Source: Cristatella mucedo
Taxonomy: Eukaryota > Bryozoa > Phylactolaemata > Cristatellidae
Length of the DNA: 64,000 nt
Assembly: GCA_009760855.2 (NCBI GenBank)
Contig: WPIO01000174.1
Span: 139,501 to 203,500, forward strand
Reading direction: 5' to 3'
Shown here: piece after piece, positions 44,682 to 57,900 of the stretch
Position numbering within the stretch: position 1 is the stretch's first letter
Layout of the letters: each line of letters starts with the position of its first letter
Made by a program: the position numbers and the translations under genes
The notes under the pieces: generated by a model
Database searches by the model: none
What the model was told of the DNA's origin: nothing
The model's input: only the letters and a program-made list of their open reading frames with translations

Positions 44682-47600
44682 GCGCTTTACATTTGCTGCA
44701 AAGGGAAATGCAATTGAATGGTGAGTAAAATCATGCTTGATAAACAAACAAAATGAATAACGAGGTTATGGGTGACATGCACAGGGTCAGCATGCACAGG
44801 GTCAGCACGCATAAGCACATCAAGGACGAATCACAGGGACTCACTAAATGCTATCCTAAATAGGTGTGTTTTTGTTCTTTTTAAATATGGTCAAGTCAGG
44901 GGATGTCCTGACGCAGGTCGGGAGGGAGTTCCAGGCTTTGGGAGCATACGAACTGAATGCACGGTCTCCAAAGGATTTGAGGTTTAAACGAGGTATAGGT
45001 AAACTGTTGGATTCCGAAAAGCGGGTGGTACTATGCTTGGCCTGATGGGGGAGTATATCTGAGTGATAAGCTGGAGCCAAAGAATGAAGTGACCTAAAAG
45101 TGAGTGACAAAACCTTAAATTCAATCCGTTGCTTGACTGGTAGCCAGTGCAGGTCGGCGAGAAGGGGAGTAATGTGGCAATTGCGGGGCTCACGACAGAC
45201 AAGCCTAGCTGCGGAGTTTTGCACCAGCTGCAATCGCCTGATCGCACATGCTGGCAGGCCAGTAAGCAGTGAGTTGCAGGTGCATCATTCTTGATTGCTG
45301 GTGGGCGTGCCACACTTGTTTAATGAAAGAACCGATTTGCTAGTTGGGTCGACGGACTTTGTACCTTGGTTCAGACACAAAACTGGTTCTCATTATAATT
45401 GCTTTCATGCTCGTAGACATCAGGAAAGTCCCTTCGTAGCTGATGCCATTTGTTGTGCTCTGTTTCAAGGGCGTTTTCTAGATTCCTGTGGCACTTGGCT
45501 TTGTGGCCTCCTTGCCTTTGCCGTTTCCTAGTCACACCTGGCCTCGGCGAGAGATCGTTCTGACATCGAGCGATCTCTCAGCATCGTCACCAGTGAGTGG
45601 TCAGCTAGGCATGACGACCTGTCACTCCTGCTGTGCCACCGTGGATGATCTGTTGGTTCAGGACCTTAGTGTGGATCTCACTGCTCTCGCTGCTGTTAGT
45701 CTCCTAAGACGTGCAGCAACTAGTATGCATTGCATTATGTGCCGTTCACCGGTTTTGGGGAATTGGTACCTGATAATTTGCCACTGCTCTGCGGATGTGG
45801 CCGCTTAAGTTGATACAGTGTGCTTGCAAGTGCTCCGAGTGATATCATCATCATCACGTGGCATTGTATGCTTTGCAGATTGGATTCGGCTCTTGCACGA
45901 GGTGCGTTTGGCTGCTTGCTAACGTCAATGCCATTGCTGGATGCCATTAAGCTAGAACTAGAAGGCCAACTTTATTATCACATGGCCTTGCTTGCCCTGA
46001 AAAAGAGTGGATCACGTCAGCAGCAGCATTCTGGTGCAGCCGGAGCGCTGTTTCTGGCTTCGAGTCTTGTTGCTGAGCTGAAGCTGGAGGGGCTGGCCCT
46101 GGCCATGGGCAGCAGCGCCTCTGGCAAGCTGAAGCAGTCGGCCGAGCAGGCATGCGACGAAATCGCCACCCGCCGCCTCGCCAACCAGTCGCTCTACAGA
46201 AAAATTCAAACAAGTAAAACGGCCTAGATCTGCTCCGCAGCTCGTAGTGCGTGAATCTTGATCCTCCTCTATGTGCTCTTTCGTTATTCGTTTGTGTGCG
46301 TGTGTGCTGCTGGCACGTGGTCCTCTGTCCAGTGGGGGGAGGGGGCTGTTAGATAAGAAGTGCTAGGAAGCCGAAGGGGTCTATTGAGGATCAAGTGTGC
46401 TCGTGGCATTGCTATTGTCTAGCCAGACGATTTCTTTGAGGTAATGGGCTGTCCGAAATGAATATTTTCCATCTTTGTAGCCTGCCTGCTAGTGCAGTGG
46501 TTAGGGGAACCAGAGAAGCGGTATCAGCTGAACAAGTTTCGACAGCTGTATAGCAACTCTCAGGTAGGTTGAGCAGTCTTGCTGTCGTGAACTAGCTACT
46601 CACCGTTCTGCTCCGAGCATGCCGCGCATGACTCACAAGCTTTGGGAGCCTGCATCGAAGGCCTCAGGAGTGCTGTGGTCCTGGCCTCAGCCAGCCATTA
46701 CTTTGACTTATCACTTTCAGTGCTCTTCCACTCTTGCGTTGTAGAAACAAACTGTGTTCGCTTACCAATAACTTGCACTTAATAATATTGACAATGATGG
46801 TGCAATCGAATAGCGCCCCAAGAGAACTAAATCTCGGTCAGGGCTCATTTACATACTGTAGAGGAAGCTAGTCAATACGGTCGGTGATAGCATGCACTTC
46901 GTCCTCCCTGACCCTCACTCGAATATGCGCCTACACGTGCGCATGCCTGCAGTGCTCGCTCGGCTAACTCGCTTGTGTGTCGCCTCCTGAGCTCAGGTCC
47001 TTTTTTGCTTCCCTTCGCTTTTTTCACCTTGCCCAGGGTCGTGCTTTCCGGATGCATAACAAAAAGAGCCGGCCCACAATGCACTCTTTCTGTTTGCACG
47101 CCTGCCGGTGATATGCATGCCGTAGGTTGTGTGTGGCAGCTTACTTTTGACTTCCTGGGAAGTAGTGTGCAAGGAGTGCATTGCTTGGACGTTAAATTTG
47201 CCACTGCTGCTTATGCTCCGGCATACCAATGTTACAGCAGCAACTGCTGCTCTCATATTTAGCCCCCCCCCTTTCCCTGACTTCAGACTAGTGGCTTTGT
47301 TCCTCCTGACTGAGTGACTGATATCTGTCACCTAGGCCAAGAAGGAACTGCACGGTGCTCTGCTCGGAGACGTCGTTTCACCGAAAAGTCAAGGTCGTAC
47401 GATAGGAGCAGCAACGCTGCCGCCATTCTTTGTGACGTCGAGTCTGCTCGAATCTGCCTTGGCTCATAGCCTGAGCGACGATAGCCTGAGCGTTATGATG
47501 GACGAGCTGTACACGATGCTGGAAAGTCCGCGAACAGCTGAGGCTATGGGCTGCAGCTTGCATGATCTAATCTGGCTGGCCCTCCAGCAGTACGGTGACG

Positions 47601-49217
47601 CTACCAGAGCCCAGCAGTCGGCGGACTCGAAGGCCCAGCCTGCATGTAAGCTGCTTGTGTCATGCAAGCCACTTGTTAATGCACGCAAGCTTTCGGTTGT
47701 GAGACAGTGTGCCTATGCTGCCACGCTGCGGAGGTTTGCATAGGTGTAAGTCGGCATCACTGCTGCTTACAAAGTAAAGTGCCTAGAAAGAGATTGAGTT
47801 CTCTGAGGGCCCTATATCGTGTGTATTCTTATTATTACTATTAGTGATCGGCACACCTGTATAGAGGACCAGATATTAGCAGTATTCAGCAGTGCTGCTG
47901 CTACCACAACCTTAACCTTGACCCTAGGGGCCCCTCAATTGACACTGGCCTTCGCACGCTCCTCGACCACTTTTCCTCCTCCCTCCCCCATCCCCCTGCT
48001 GGTTTGCTTGTCGCAGCTGTGAGCAGTGCCGGAAAGTGTCGCCTGGCGAACCGCTGGCGACCGCGCTTTTCTTCTCTCAGATGCCTTCCTGGGCCCTGTG
48101 CTCGCCGGCCTGCAGCTGGGCACACTGTCGGGCTGCTTTGACGGCTGCGAGCCGGAGAGCCTGTGCCGCCTAGACGCCGAGGTGAGCTGGTGATGGTGGG
48201 CTGCCCGCTCGCGGGCAGCTTCGCTGCGACCGAACGCTCGCTCGGAGTGTCGTCGTTGCATCATGCGTTCGTTCGTTCGCGATGCAAGCGCCGATGGCGT
48301 TCGCTTTGCCATCGATTGCCCGCGTGCTGCCAGCGCAGCCTCTGCTCATTGCCGCAATGCATGCGCCCGTTGCTGCTGCAGGCATTCTTCTACGCCGCCG
48401 TGCGCACGGCTGCCTTGAAAGTGAGAGAGCTGGAGCTAGCAGAGTTTGGCGGCAGCAGGAGGCTGTGGGCAGGCGAGGTCGAGCGGCAGCACGAGTGTGG
48501 AGGAGGAGTGGAGTGGCCGTGGCAGCTGCCAGCCGTGCTGGTGCACGATCTGTGCACTCAGGATCAGGCCGATTGGTGGTACGCCGTGCAAACCTTCTGT
48601 TCTTCGTCGAACCAGCGAGTGCACCGAGGCAGCACCGGCAGGTGAGTGCGGTGCCAATGGCGTCGCTGACTGAGGGCTTCGGTCTGAGGGGTCGAGTTTT
48701 TTGGCTTGGCGATATTTGTGGTGCGACCTTGTGCATTCAGAATTTAGGTGCCGACTCCCCGTGCGATTGGCCCATTTATGGTGCGATTGGTTATTGATTT
48801 TGCCAGGTTTGACTTGCCACGACTCAGGCGGGTTGTGCAGCGCGGCATCGAGACTGTGCGTCTAGCTGTTTCAGGCACCGTCAGCCTTCAGCTGATGATT
48901 CACGTTGCCAAGTGCCTCGAACAGAGGGTGAGGATAGCAGCAATCGTGGTAGATTTGCGCCGATCTGTGCTGTGTTTGCCATGCCCCTGCTCTGCCAGCT
49001 GCTGTGTGTTAGTGCTCACAGGAGCAGCCTCACAAAAGTGCCAGGAAGCCTCAGTGCAGTGATTCAGTCGCAAGCGCTCTTTGCCTGTTTCATTTTAGCT
49101 CGTTGAAGCCAAGGCAGATGAGTCGTGCTTGCTGTCTGAAGACCGTGTGCCTCACCTCCGTGCCTGGGCTGACCACTACTGGGAGTCGGCCTTAGACGTG
49201 CTGGGCCGATTGAAAAG
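35509..49217 (+). CDS. RANBP2: RANBP2 N-terminal helical/TPR domain, exons 1-16
   Basis: ATG at 35509 starts MYKSKQQVDNHVSAML (24 codons). Exon 2 (37823) adds RGFVIAKLYRGIKEHDTAKK and exon 3 YLALFLSVEDGYAPAHRLMG, the TPR helices. Exons 4-6 continue GDFDKQQFQFWVDKADVFFP, and exons 7-8 HPDDVQLSYRLLQLYERTQQ. Exons 9-16 give the long alpha-solenoid (LFLASSLVAELKLEGLALAM; DLIWLALQQYGDATRAQQS; QDQADWWYAVQTFCSSSNQR; RFDLPRLRRVVQRGIE). About 742 residues here. This part anchors the protein to the pore and contacts transport factors. Exons 2 and 4 are only 68 and 44 bases, too short for simple ORF finding. Confidence 0.9.
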
Positions 49218-52200
49218 GTAGCCGGAGCGAATGCCTGCGCAGTTTTAATATTTTCACTTCTTGTTTTGTAATTTGAAATGTTTATGCATTGCCTTTGCAG
49301 TGGTGAAATTTTTCTTAATAATAATAATAATAATATTGCACTTGATAAAGCGCCCTCAGAGAACTTAATCCCTTTCTAGGCGCTTTACATTTGCTGCAAA
49401 GTGATACGCAATAGAATAGTAAGTAAAATCATGCTTGAAAAACAAACAAAATGAATAACATGGTTAGGGGTTACATGCACTGGGTCAGCATGCAAATGTG
49501 GTTAGTGGCAGCATGAACAGTGTCAGCACGCATAAGCACATCGAGGACGAATCACAAGGACCCACTAAATGCTGTCCTAAATAGGTATGTTTTTAAGTTT
49601 CTTTTAAATGTGGTCAGGTCAGGGGATGTTCTGATGCAGGTCGGGAGGGAGTTCCGGGCTGTGGGAGCATACGAGCTAAATGCACGGTCTCCAAAGGATT
49701 TAAGGTTTGCATGAGGTATTTCTAGACTGTTGGATTCCGAAAAGCGAGTGGTACGATGCTTTGCCTGATGGGGTAGTATATCTGAAAGGTAGGCTGGAGC
49801 CATAGAATGAAGAGACCTAAAAGTGAGCGACAAAACCTTGAAGTCAATCCGTTGCTTGACTGGTAGCCAGTGCAGGTCGGCGAGAAGTGGAGTAATGTGG
49901 CAACTGCGACGCTCACGACAGTTAAGCCTAGCTGCAGAGTTTTGCACCAGCTGCAATCGCCTGATCGCACATGCTGGTAGGCCTGTAAGCAGTGAGTTGC
50001 AGAAGTCGAGACGAGATGTCACGAATGCATGGACCAACTTGGACGTGGTATCCTTATCTAAACAAGCCCTAATTTTAGCAATGTTATGAAGCTGAAAATA
50101 GGCTTATTTGACTGTGGAGCTGATGTGGTCGTCTAACGAGAGGTCGCTTTGGAATATGACACCTAGATTTCGAGCTGATTCAACTGGAGATATGCTGGCA
50201 GAGCCAATTTTGAAAGTCAGCCTTTCCAATTTCTGAATAACACTAGGTTTCTTGTGGTTTCTATAATGGTGCACTTTAGGTTTCTACTGTCCCTTACCCC
50301 CAGGAATAAAAAAGAAAAATATGAATTGTAGAGCACCAGAAATGGTTAAAATGTAGGACCTTGCTTTGAGGATAGGGTTAAAGAAAAACTCACAACGCAG
50401 TGGGCAATATATGTCATTCTCAAAGAGGAAAGACCTGCCAGGAGTTATTTGTACAGGCTTCTTTAGATGCCATGCAAAGCCAATGGACAGCTCTGCCCTG
50501 CATAAGCATGCGGACTACCAAATGCCGATTGTTCGGCTTGTAGCAAGTAAAACTCTTAACAGCCCGAGTCGTCCTTCACTCATCGGCTCACGTCTTGCCT
50601 TCAGATGCCGGCGGCCAGCTGAACTTCTGTTGGCTGCCTTCTGTTGACTACATCTGAGAACTGCTGCCTGTCACAGCCGCTTGGTGCCACGTTGGCCGCA
50701 CCGAAGCTGACAGTTTGAGCGGCCACGTTTGTAGGAATCTGGTGGTAAAAGTGGTTAAGGACTCCCTGTTCGTACAGAATGGCGAGCAGCTGACATCCTC
50801 GCAAGTTGATGCTCTCCACGAGGAAGTACGCTCGTGCATGGTGGCTGCATTGGAGCCTGCTGAAGACAGCCAGTATGCAGTCATGGCAGGCACAGGGGGT
50901 GGCAGCGCCGATGACAACGACGATGTGGAGGATGAAGTGGATGCTCGGCATTTATCGTTTGCAACTGCTGTAAGTATGCTGCTGCCGATTGCTTTAATTT
51001 TGGCTGCAAATTGTTATAATGCACTAGAGCTTGCTTAGTGATAGAGATTGGCTGATTCAATGATGTTATATACCTATGCACAAGAAGAGCCTCGGCGGCT
51101 TTCACCTCAGCTGTGGCATTACACGTCTTGTCAGCCTCGCTCGCATAACCGAACTGTTCTGGCATCGTGCGAGGCCTTCGCCCCAACACGTGCATTAATG
51201 ATATTCGGTCTTTGTGCTTTGCGTGATGAAGGTAAATGAGGCTAAATCGATCAGATGCAATTATTGATCGGATGCAATGTAGCTGACTACCGAACTTTAC
51301 TCGTCACGTGAGCAGCTGCTCGTGCTTCCGGTGGTGAGCTGGGCGCACTGGTTTGTCTTCTTCAGTGTGCCTTCTCGGTGATGTGATGGGTCGCCTCTGC
51401 ACGCCATGTCAAGGACCGGTTTGGCTGAAATCGTGTCTGAGATGAGGCAGAAGCCAATGCAGGCTGGCTTGCCCTACTTTCTCTATTATAGGGATAGTCT
51501 AGGCTTATTACATCCGGGGTTGCAGCCCACCAAAGGGGAACCGTAGGCTGTTCGAGGCACTTCTTATTGCTGGTACTTCATTTCAGTTACAGAAAGGCCA
51601 ATTGCACTTTCAAATAAAGGGTTGAATTCTGCATTAAGATGTTTGATTGCAAGAAACGGTCGAGCATTAATGGCGAGTGCTACTGAGAGAAAGGATGTGC
51701 TAGTCCGTCGCAAAGTGCACCTACGTGATATGAGCTGCGTGGTGCCACATAAATGGGTAAACGTGCAACTCGTCTAGTTCCATCATCTAATAATAATCTT
51801 GTCCTCGGGAGATCGCGCTAGACGTGGTAGTTGTAAGAACTTGGGGTAGCTTTATTTTATTGCTCGTGGCTCGTGGCCTTTGTACCTGAGTCGGTGGCTG
51901 AAGTCAGTTTCTTGCTCATCTCTCAATATTGGCTGCGAACGAATCGGGCAATGCCCTTATTGGTTAAATAGAGTGTGTTGGATCGAGGACCTGTGACATT
52001 CCAGCAGTGTCTAGCCTTGCAACTTGTAAAGAGGGCATATCCTTTACTCCAGTCTGGGCTAGGTTAATCGTAACATGCAGCATTACACACTTGCTCACAA
52101 GAAAGTGTGTGGCTTGCTGTATTGGTCCTCCGAGCTCATCAAAGAAGCATGCATTTGATAATTCTGATTCCTCAGTGCCCTTTTTTTATCATATAGCAGA

Positions 52201-54898
52201 TGCCAGTACATGCACTTGGTTTGTCTCCTGTTGCCGCACTAGTTTATACCAGGTGTTGATGTGCTTGGCTGCGGTGCTCGCCCCGACCAAGGTCTGGCTG
52301 AGGTCGTAGGCTCGAGCCCCGAGGCATGTGTGAAGCGTCTGAATAGAGATTAAGTTCTCTTAGGCCGCTATACGAATGAATTGTTATTATTATTATTATT
52401 ATTATTATTGTCTTTCACGATCAAGGTAGTGGGCTCGACCTCTGCGGCATAATTGAAGTGCCTGAATAGAGATTTTCTTATGGCGCTGTACAAGTGATTT
52501 GTATACACCACCAGCATGCAGATTGGGGCGGCCGGATGTTGCTGGTGTTCCTGCTTTCTGCAGGCGCAGCAGCGTTCGAGCATGACCTGCTGCCTGCATG
52601 CGTTTGCTGTGGCACGTGTTTGCAGGTCTCTCAGCAGCTGGGTGACGAGAGCTTAAGTCGCACGCCAATCACAACCAGAGGCGGCAGTCCTCTCCGAGGC
52701 AGAGCCATGAATTCGACACTCATCTCCACTTCCTCGTCTGAGGTGAGCCGTCTTCTCCTGCATCCCGTTCGCCGATACGACGCCCCACCCCGCCCGTGGT
52801 CTGTTCGCGCGCCACTGACTGCCATGTCCGGCACCGACAGCTTCTGATGCTGCTGCGTGCTGATGCCGATGCAATCGCGTGCCTCTTTCTGCGTTTCGTC
52901 AGCGCCGCCCGGCGTGGTCGAGCAGCCGCGTGCTGTACGCGCTGGAGAGCCGCGTGCAGACGCTCGGCACTGCCGTGGACACGCGCCTCAAGGCCATCGA
53001 GGCAGAGCAGCTAGAGTCGGCGAGCAGGAGCGGCGAGCTGCTGGCCAGTGCGAGGTCCCTGAGCGAAGGGCAGCAGGCGCTGGCGAGCAAGAGCGCCGAC
53101 GCGCTGGCGCACCTGCACGCCATCCGCGACGACGTGCGCTCGATCAGGGACGAGCAGCGCGCTCTGGCGGCGAGGAGCGGCGACACGTGCAGCGAGCTGC
53201 GCTGGCTCAAGGAAGAGCAGCGCTCGCAGGTCTCGAGGAGCGCTGACGTCATCGATCACGTTCGCACGGTCAAGGAGGACCAGCGTGCCCTGATGATGAA
53301 GAACAGCGAGCTGGCCGGCGAGCTGCGTTCGCTCAAGGTGAGGGCCCGTTGTTTTGCCTGAAGCCGGGCGGCTACGTCGTGTCGTAAGCAGCGGCGGCAG
53401 CATTGCTGTGAAATCCTGGTGCAGTGTTTGCACTGCTGTCTCGGTTACAAAAGGTCAGTAGGCCGCGTGCAGGCAAGTAGTTGTTGCCGCTGGCTACCTG
53501 CTAGCTAGTTTCTGCGGTGATGACTAGGCTCGGGTTCGTGGAGCTTCTCACTAATAATAGTTACGGCCTTTTCTATCCTCTTCCGTGTAGTCGCTGATGG
53601 AGGACATAAGATCCGACCTACGTCGGCTAGCTGCTCCCGGCCCGGGCAGCTATTCTATGCCTCCCCAGCAGCTCGGCAGCAGTATGCAGCTGTCTGTGGG
53701 AGGACCCATGAGCGCCTCCGGCGTCCTTCATCCGGGCGTCATGCAGTCAGTCGCCCAGCAGCAGCAGCCTCCGTTCTTCTCGCCCGCCGTCTTCAACTTC
53801 GCTCAGCCCACTGTCATCCCGCCTTTCATGCAACTGGGCACCTATCCGCACATTGAGTCGTCCATCGGCAAGATAAAGGCCAGTGGTGGAGGCGCTGGCC
53901 GCAGCAACTCTGCGCCCGATCGGTCGGGTGCACGAGGTGGGGGCGGCGAGCACGAGGGAGAAGCGTCTGGCGAGGACTACAACGAAGACGAGTACTGCGG
54001 AGATGGGAACGACGATAGGGGAGAGTGGGAGGATGATGAGGGCGGAGCTGCATTGGAGCAGAGCTACTTTAATGACACAGCTGACGATGGCGGCGAGTAC
54101 GGCATGCAGCAATACGGACCCGAGGAGTCTGACGACAAGCTTGTGCAGCAGTGGCCCTATGGAGCTGATGCTGCAGCCGAAGGTTGGTCGAAGGTTGCTG
54201 CTCAGCGGGATGGCTGTCCGCCTGTGTCGCCCACTCGTTGGTGCCTCGCGCTTTGCAGCAGCAGCTAGGTCAGCTGAGGTGGCGCCTTCGATGTTGCCGT
54301 TGCAGGGAGACACACCGTCTCGTACAAGCCCAAAGCAAAGGCTACTACTGCCGAGGCGCCGGCCATTGCACCGTTGTCGACGCCCGGGCTGCCTCCTGTG
54401 ATGTCACGTGTGATGCCACCTCCAGGCTACCTTGCGCCTCCGGCCACCGTCGACAAGTCGAGCAGCTCGGACACTGTGATGCCTCCAAACGTTGTGCTCG
54501 GTGGGTACTATGTGACCTGCACGTTGCCACATTCCGTGCTTTGACGTAAACCAAATTGACTGCCACTAAACCAGTGAGAGCCTAGCTAGCAGTGCGCACG
54601 GAAAACTGTTCATGAGCAGTCTATGCCAATGACCCGATGGCCAGATTAAGCTAGTGCTACAGGTAGTAGCTCGAAAGTACTTCTGAGCGCTGACCAGTAA
54701 AGGAAGAGGAGCGTGTTGTGTCCTACATTGGAATTAAATGGTTGACCTCCATCACGGAAGGTTTGAGTGCCAACGGCTTATCCTGATGTGAAAATGAAGT
54801 TTCACCACACAGTTATTGTTTATACCTTCATCGATTAGGGATAGAGTTGATGTGCAGGTACTTAGGGTTTTTAGCCGAGTGCGCCCTCATATGTGCAA

Positions 54899-54966
<68 letters not shown>

Positions 54967-57900
54967 ACGTGCATGCATGTGTGTGTTCTCTACTCGTAAG
55001 CATCTACCAGCTGGTAGACGAAGATTAGCTATCTTTAATCAGCAAAGCTTAACAGTGTTTGTGTGTGCTCATAGCTTGCTAGGATGGGAGACGTTGCTTC
55101 TGCTTTATTTTCAGGAAAACACCTGCAGTCATCGGAGTCCCCTGCCGCTTTGCTGAGGAATCCCGTGCCTGCTGTGCCTCTCGTCGTCCAAGTTCCGAGG
55201 CTCAGTGGCGGACCGATGGCAGCAGTCCCGACTTCTGTACCCTCAGCCGCTGGAGGAATAATCCGGCTGCCTCTGCCTGGCTCCTCTGTCGGCAACATAG
55301 GCTCGGCTGCTGCTTCTGCTCAGACTGGTGCTGCTGCTCCAGTCGCAGCTGCTTCTACTGCTCCATCTGGCCCCAGTGCACTGCTCAATGCATCCAAAGT
55401 GGTGCCTATTGCAACTCCGATCAGCACACGGTCGAGAGTAGACAGTAGTCAGGCTGATGCCGACGATGAAGATGGGGATGCTGTCAATGTGAGCGGTAGC
55501 CACGATCCATACTATGCACCCATCATTGATCTGCCTCCAGAAGTCGACGTAGTGACTGGTAAGTCGGTATCGCCTGTGTGCATTGCAGGACCAGGGACCA
55601 CACGGCTCCCAAGCCCCTAATGGCTCAATACCTTTCTCTCCGAATGTGGGATGCCGACGTCAGCCAGGCAGGCTCCATTGTTTGACAACCAGCTGCCGAG
55701 AGCCCCGACCACGTCTTACCACTGCCGGCCGGTAGACAGCTGTCTACAAACACCAGGCAATGGTTGCATATTTATCGTTATTGTTCCGGACCGCCATAAT
55801 CTGTATAACCTGATCTATGTTATCGTCTAAAGCTGCATGTTTATGTGAAATCGGTGCATCTAGTGACTGAATGTGTCGCTTTTTGTTTGAGGATCTTACT
55901 GCTCAAATGTGCAACCAAACAAGAACTTCCTGTTGATGCTTGCTAGATTTTGAAGCAAGTTCACTGAGAGTTTTAGATGAGGCTGCAACTGCAACAATGC
56001 CAGTGTATTGTGTTTGTCTCGTCTGAGCACTGTACTTTCTTGCTAAATTCCTTGTAGCGATGAAGCCTGTAGGCAATTAAGAGATGCAGGCTCTATCCTA
56101 TGCAACTGTAGAATCATTAGGGATCTCTTCAGTTTAGATCAGTAGCTGGATTGCTCTGCATCGCCTATGACGATTCCCAAAGGTGCATGGCACCGTGAGT
56201 GCCAGTGATAGTCAGCAGATTTTCAGCATTTTTTTAAATCTTATCCGTGGCTCTTGGTCAAGTGACCTACGAGTGCCTTTTTTTCTGCCAATGCCTTATA
56301 CCGTTGCGTTGCCAGTAGATGTGTGGACTTAGGATCGCTTTTCATTGGTATTGCTGACTCAATCCGTGTAGGCGAAGAAGACGAAAGTGTGGCGTTTGAG
56401 GCTCGAGCAAAACTCTTCAGGATGGTTGCTGGCGAGTGGAAGGAGAGAGGCACTGGGCAGATCAAGCTCCTGCTCGGCACCGTGGCAGCAGACGGCTCAC
56501 TGAAAGCTCGCATCGTCATGCGTCGCGATCAAACGCACAAGGTGTGCGCCAACCACGTCGTTGCGCCCGGAATGGAGCTGAAGCCAATGGGAGGCTCCGA
56601 GACGAGTGAGTAGCAGCTGCCTTCGGTGGTAATCGGTGCAAGCGCTGACCTTAGCTCGTTCGTTGCTGCTGTGCCTAGGATGTCAGGCATTAAACTAGCT
56701 AGGTCTACTTAACGAAAGCTTGAGAAAGCCAATAAAATATCATCATTGACTCTCCGTCGTCTGGCATCCGAATACTGCTGTAGACGGTACCAGTTGATCC
56801 TAGCAAAGGCCTAGTGTAGCATCTACAAAAATATTGTTGAATCGAAGATGCAAAATCCAGAAATGCTAATGTCTACTATCAACCATCTTAACCGCTCCCA
56901 GGTTAGCTCCTTACTTAGTGATCCTTGTGGTGATCTAGCCGATCGATTCTCTAGCTTCTTTGTCAGCAAGATAAACAGGATCAAGGAGTCTGTCACTGTT
57001 GCAGCATCCCCTCTTGTCTCCTGTCCCTCAATTACGTCTACACAGGACTCCTGCCCATTGATTTCGTGGACTACCTCCATTTCTACATTTAAGGAGGCTG
57101 CTAGTTAGCTTATCCTGAAATTAATCTCACGTTCAAAGAAGACTACTAGTCCTGTAGTCCCAGTTGTACTTCCTGTTCCCACTGTATGTATGTATGTATG
57201 TATGTATGTATGTATGTATGTATGTATGTATGTATGTATGTATGTATGTATGTATGTATGTATGTATGTATGTATCTCCGTCAGTAACTCCACAAAGTCA
57301 TAAAGACCATGTGGGTGTTACGCAGGAGAGTTTTGTGTAGCGCACTCGCAGCCTAAGCGGCTTTCGGTACGCATTCGGTACCCAACAGACTTCGTCTCAC
57401 GCAACAAAGAGAAAGTGGGAAGCATAGCAGAGTTCGGGAGAGCAGTTGAGGTAGTGAGTAGCATAGCAGTAGCAGTTCAGGACCGCTGAAAAAGATGTGC
57501 CATAGTCGGCAGTTGGAGAGTAGATGTCGTTGCGTAAGAATTGTGGAAGCGAGTTCCACAGTCTAGGACCTGCAGAGCTAAAGCTTCTGTCGCCAACTGT
57601 CTTTAAGTGGAGGAATGGTACAGCTCCTACTTCCACTATGCTTAGATCTGCTGCTGCCATGCATAACTAACATATCAAATGTGTCGTTAGCCTCAGGTCA
57701 TGTCCCTGCACCTTTCAAAAAGCCTGTTGTTATGCCACTAATTTAAAAGGCAAAGCTAGACCAAGAGGAATCGAGCAGCTTCTTCCAGTATCCGTCCTTC
57801 TGTTCCTGTCAAAGACACTGGAAAGAGTTATGGCAGACCAACTGATATTAAGACCTCAAACGTAGCACTGTGTGTATCAGAAATCGGAAAACCTAATGCT

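Larger units (their letters stand above)
42931..45878 (+). other. RANBP2 intron 9
   Basis: 2.9 kb with a reverse SINE B (43738-43900) and reverse LINE A (44568-45282). 42931-43730 and 43905-44560 show no recognisable feature. 45283-45878 includes open frames without coding support. Confidence 0.7.

Noticed and set aside
48163-48797. Overlapping open frames of 160-188 codons on both strands
   Set aside because: High GC lowers stop frequency; only the RANBP2 exons 13-15 frame shows family similarity.
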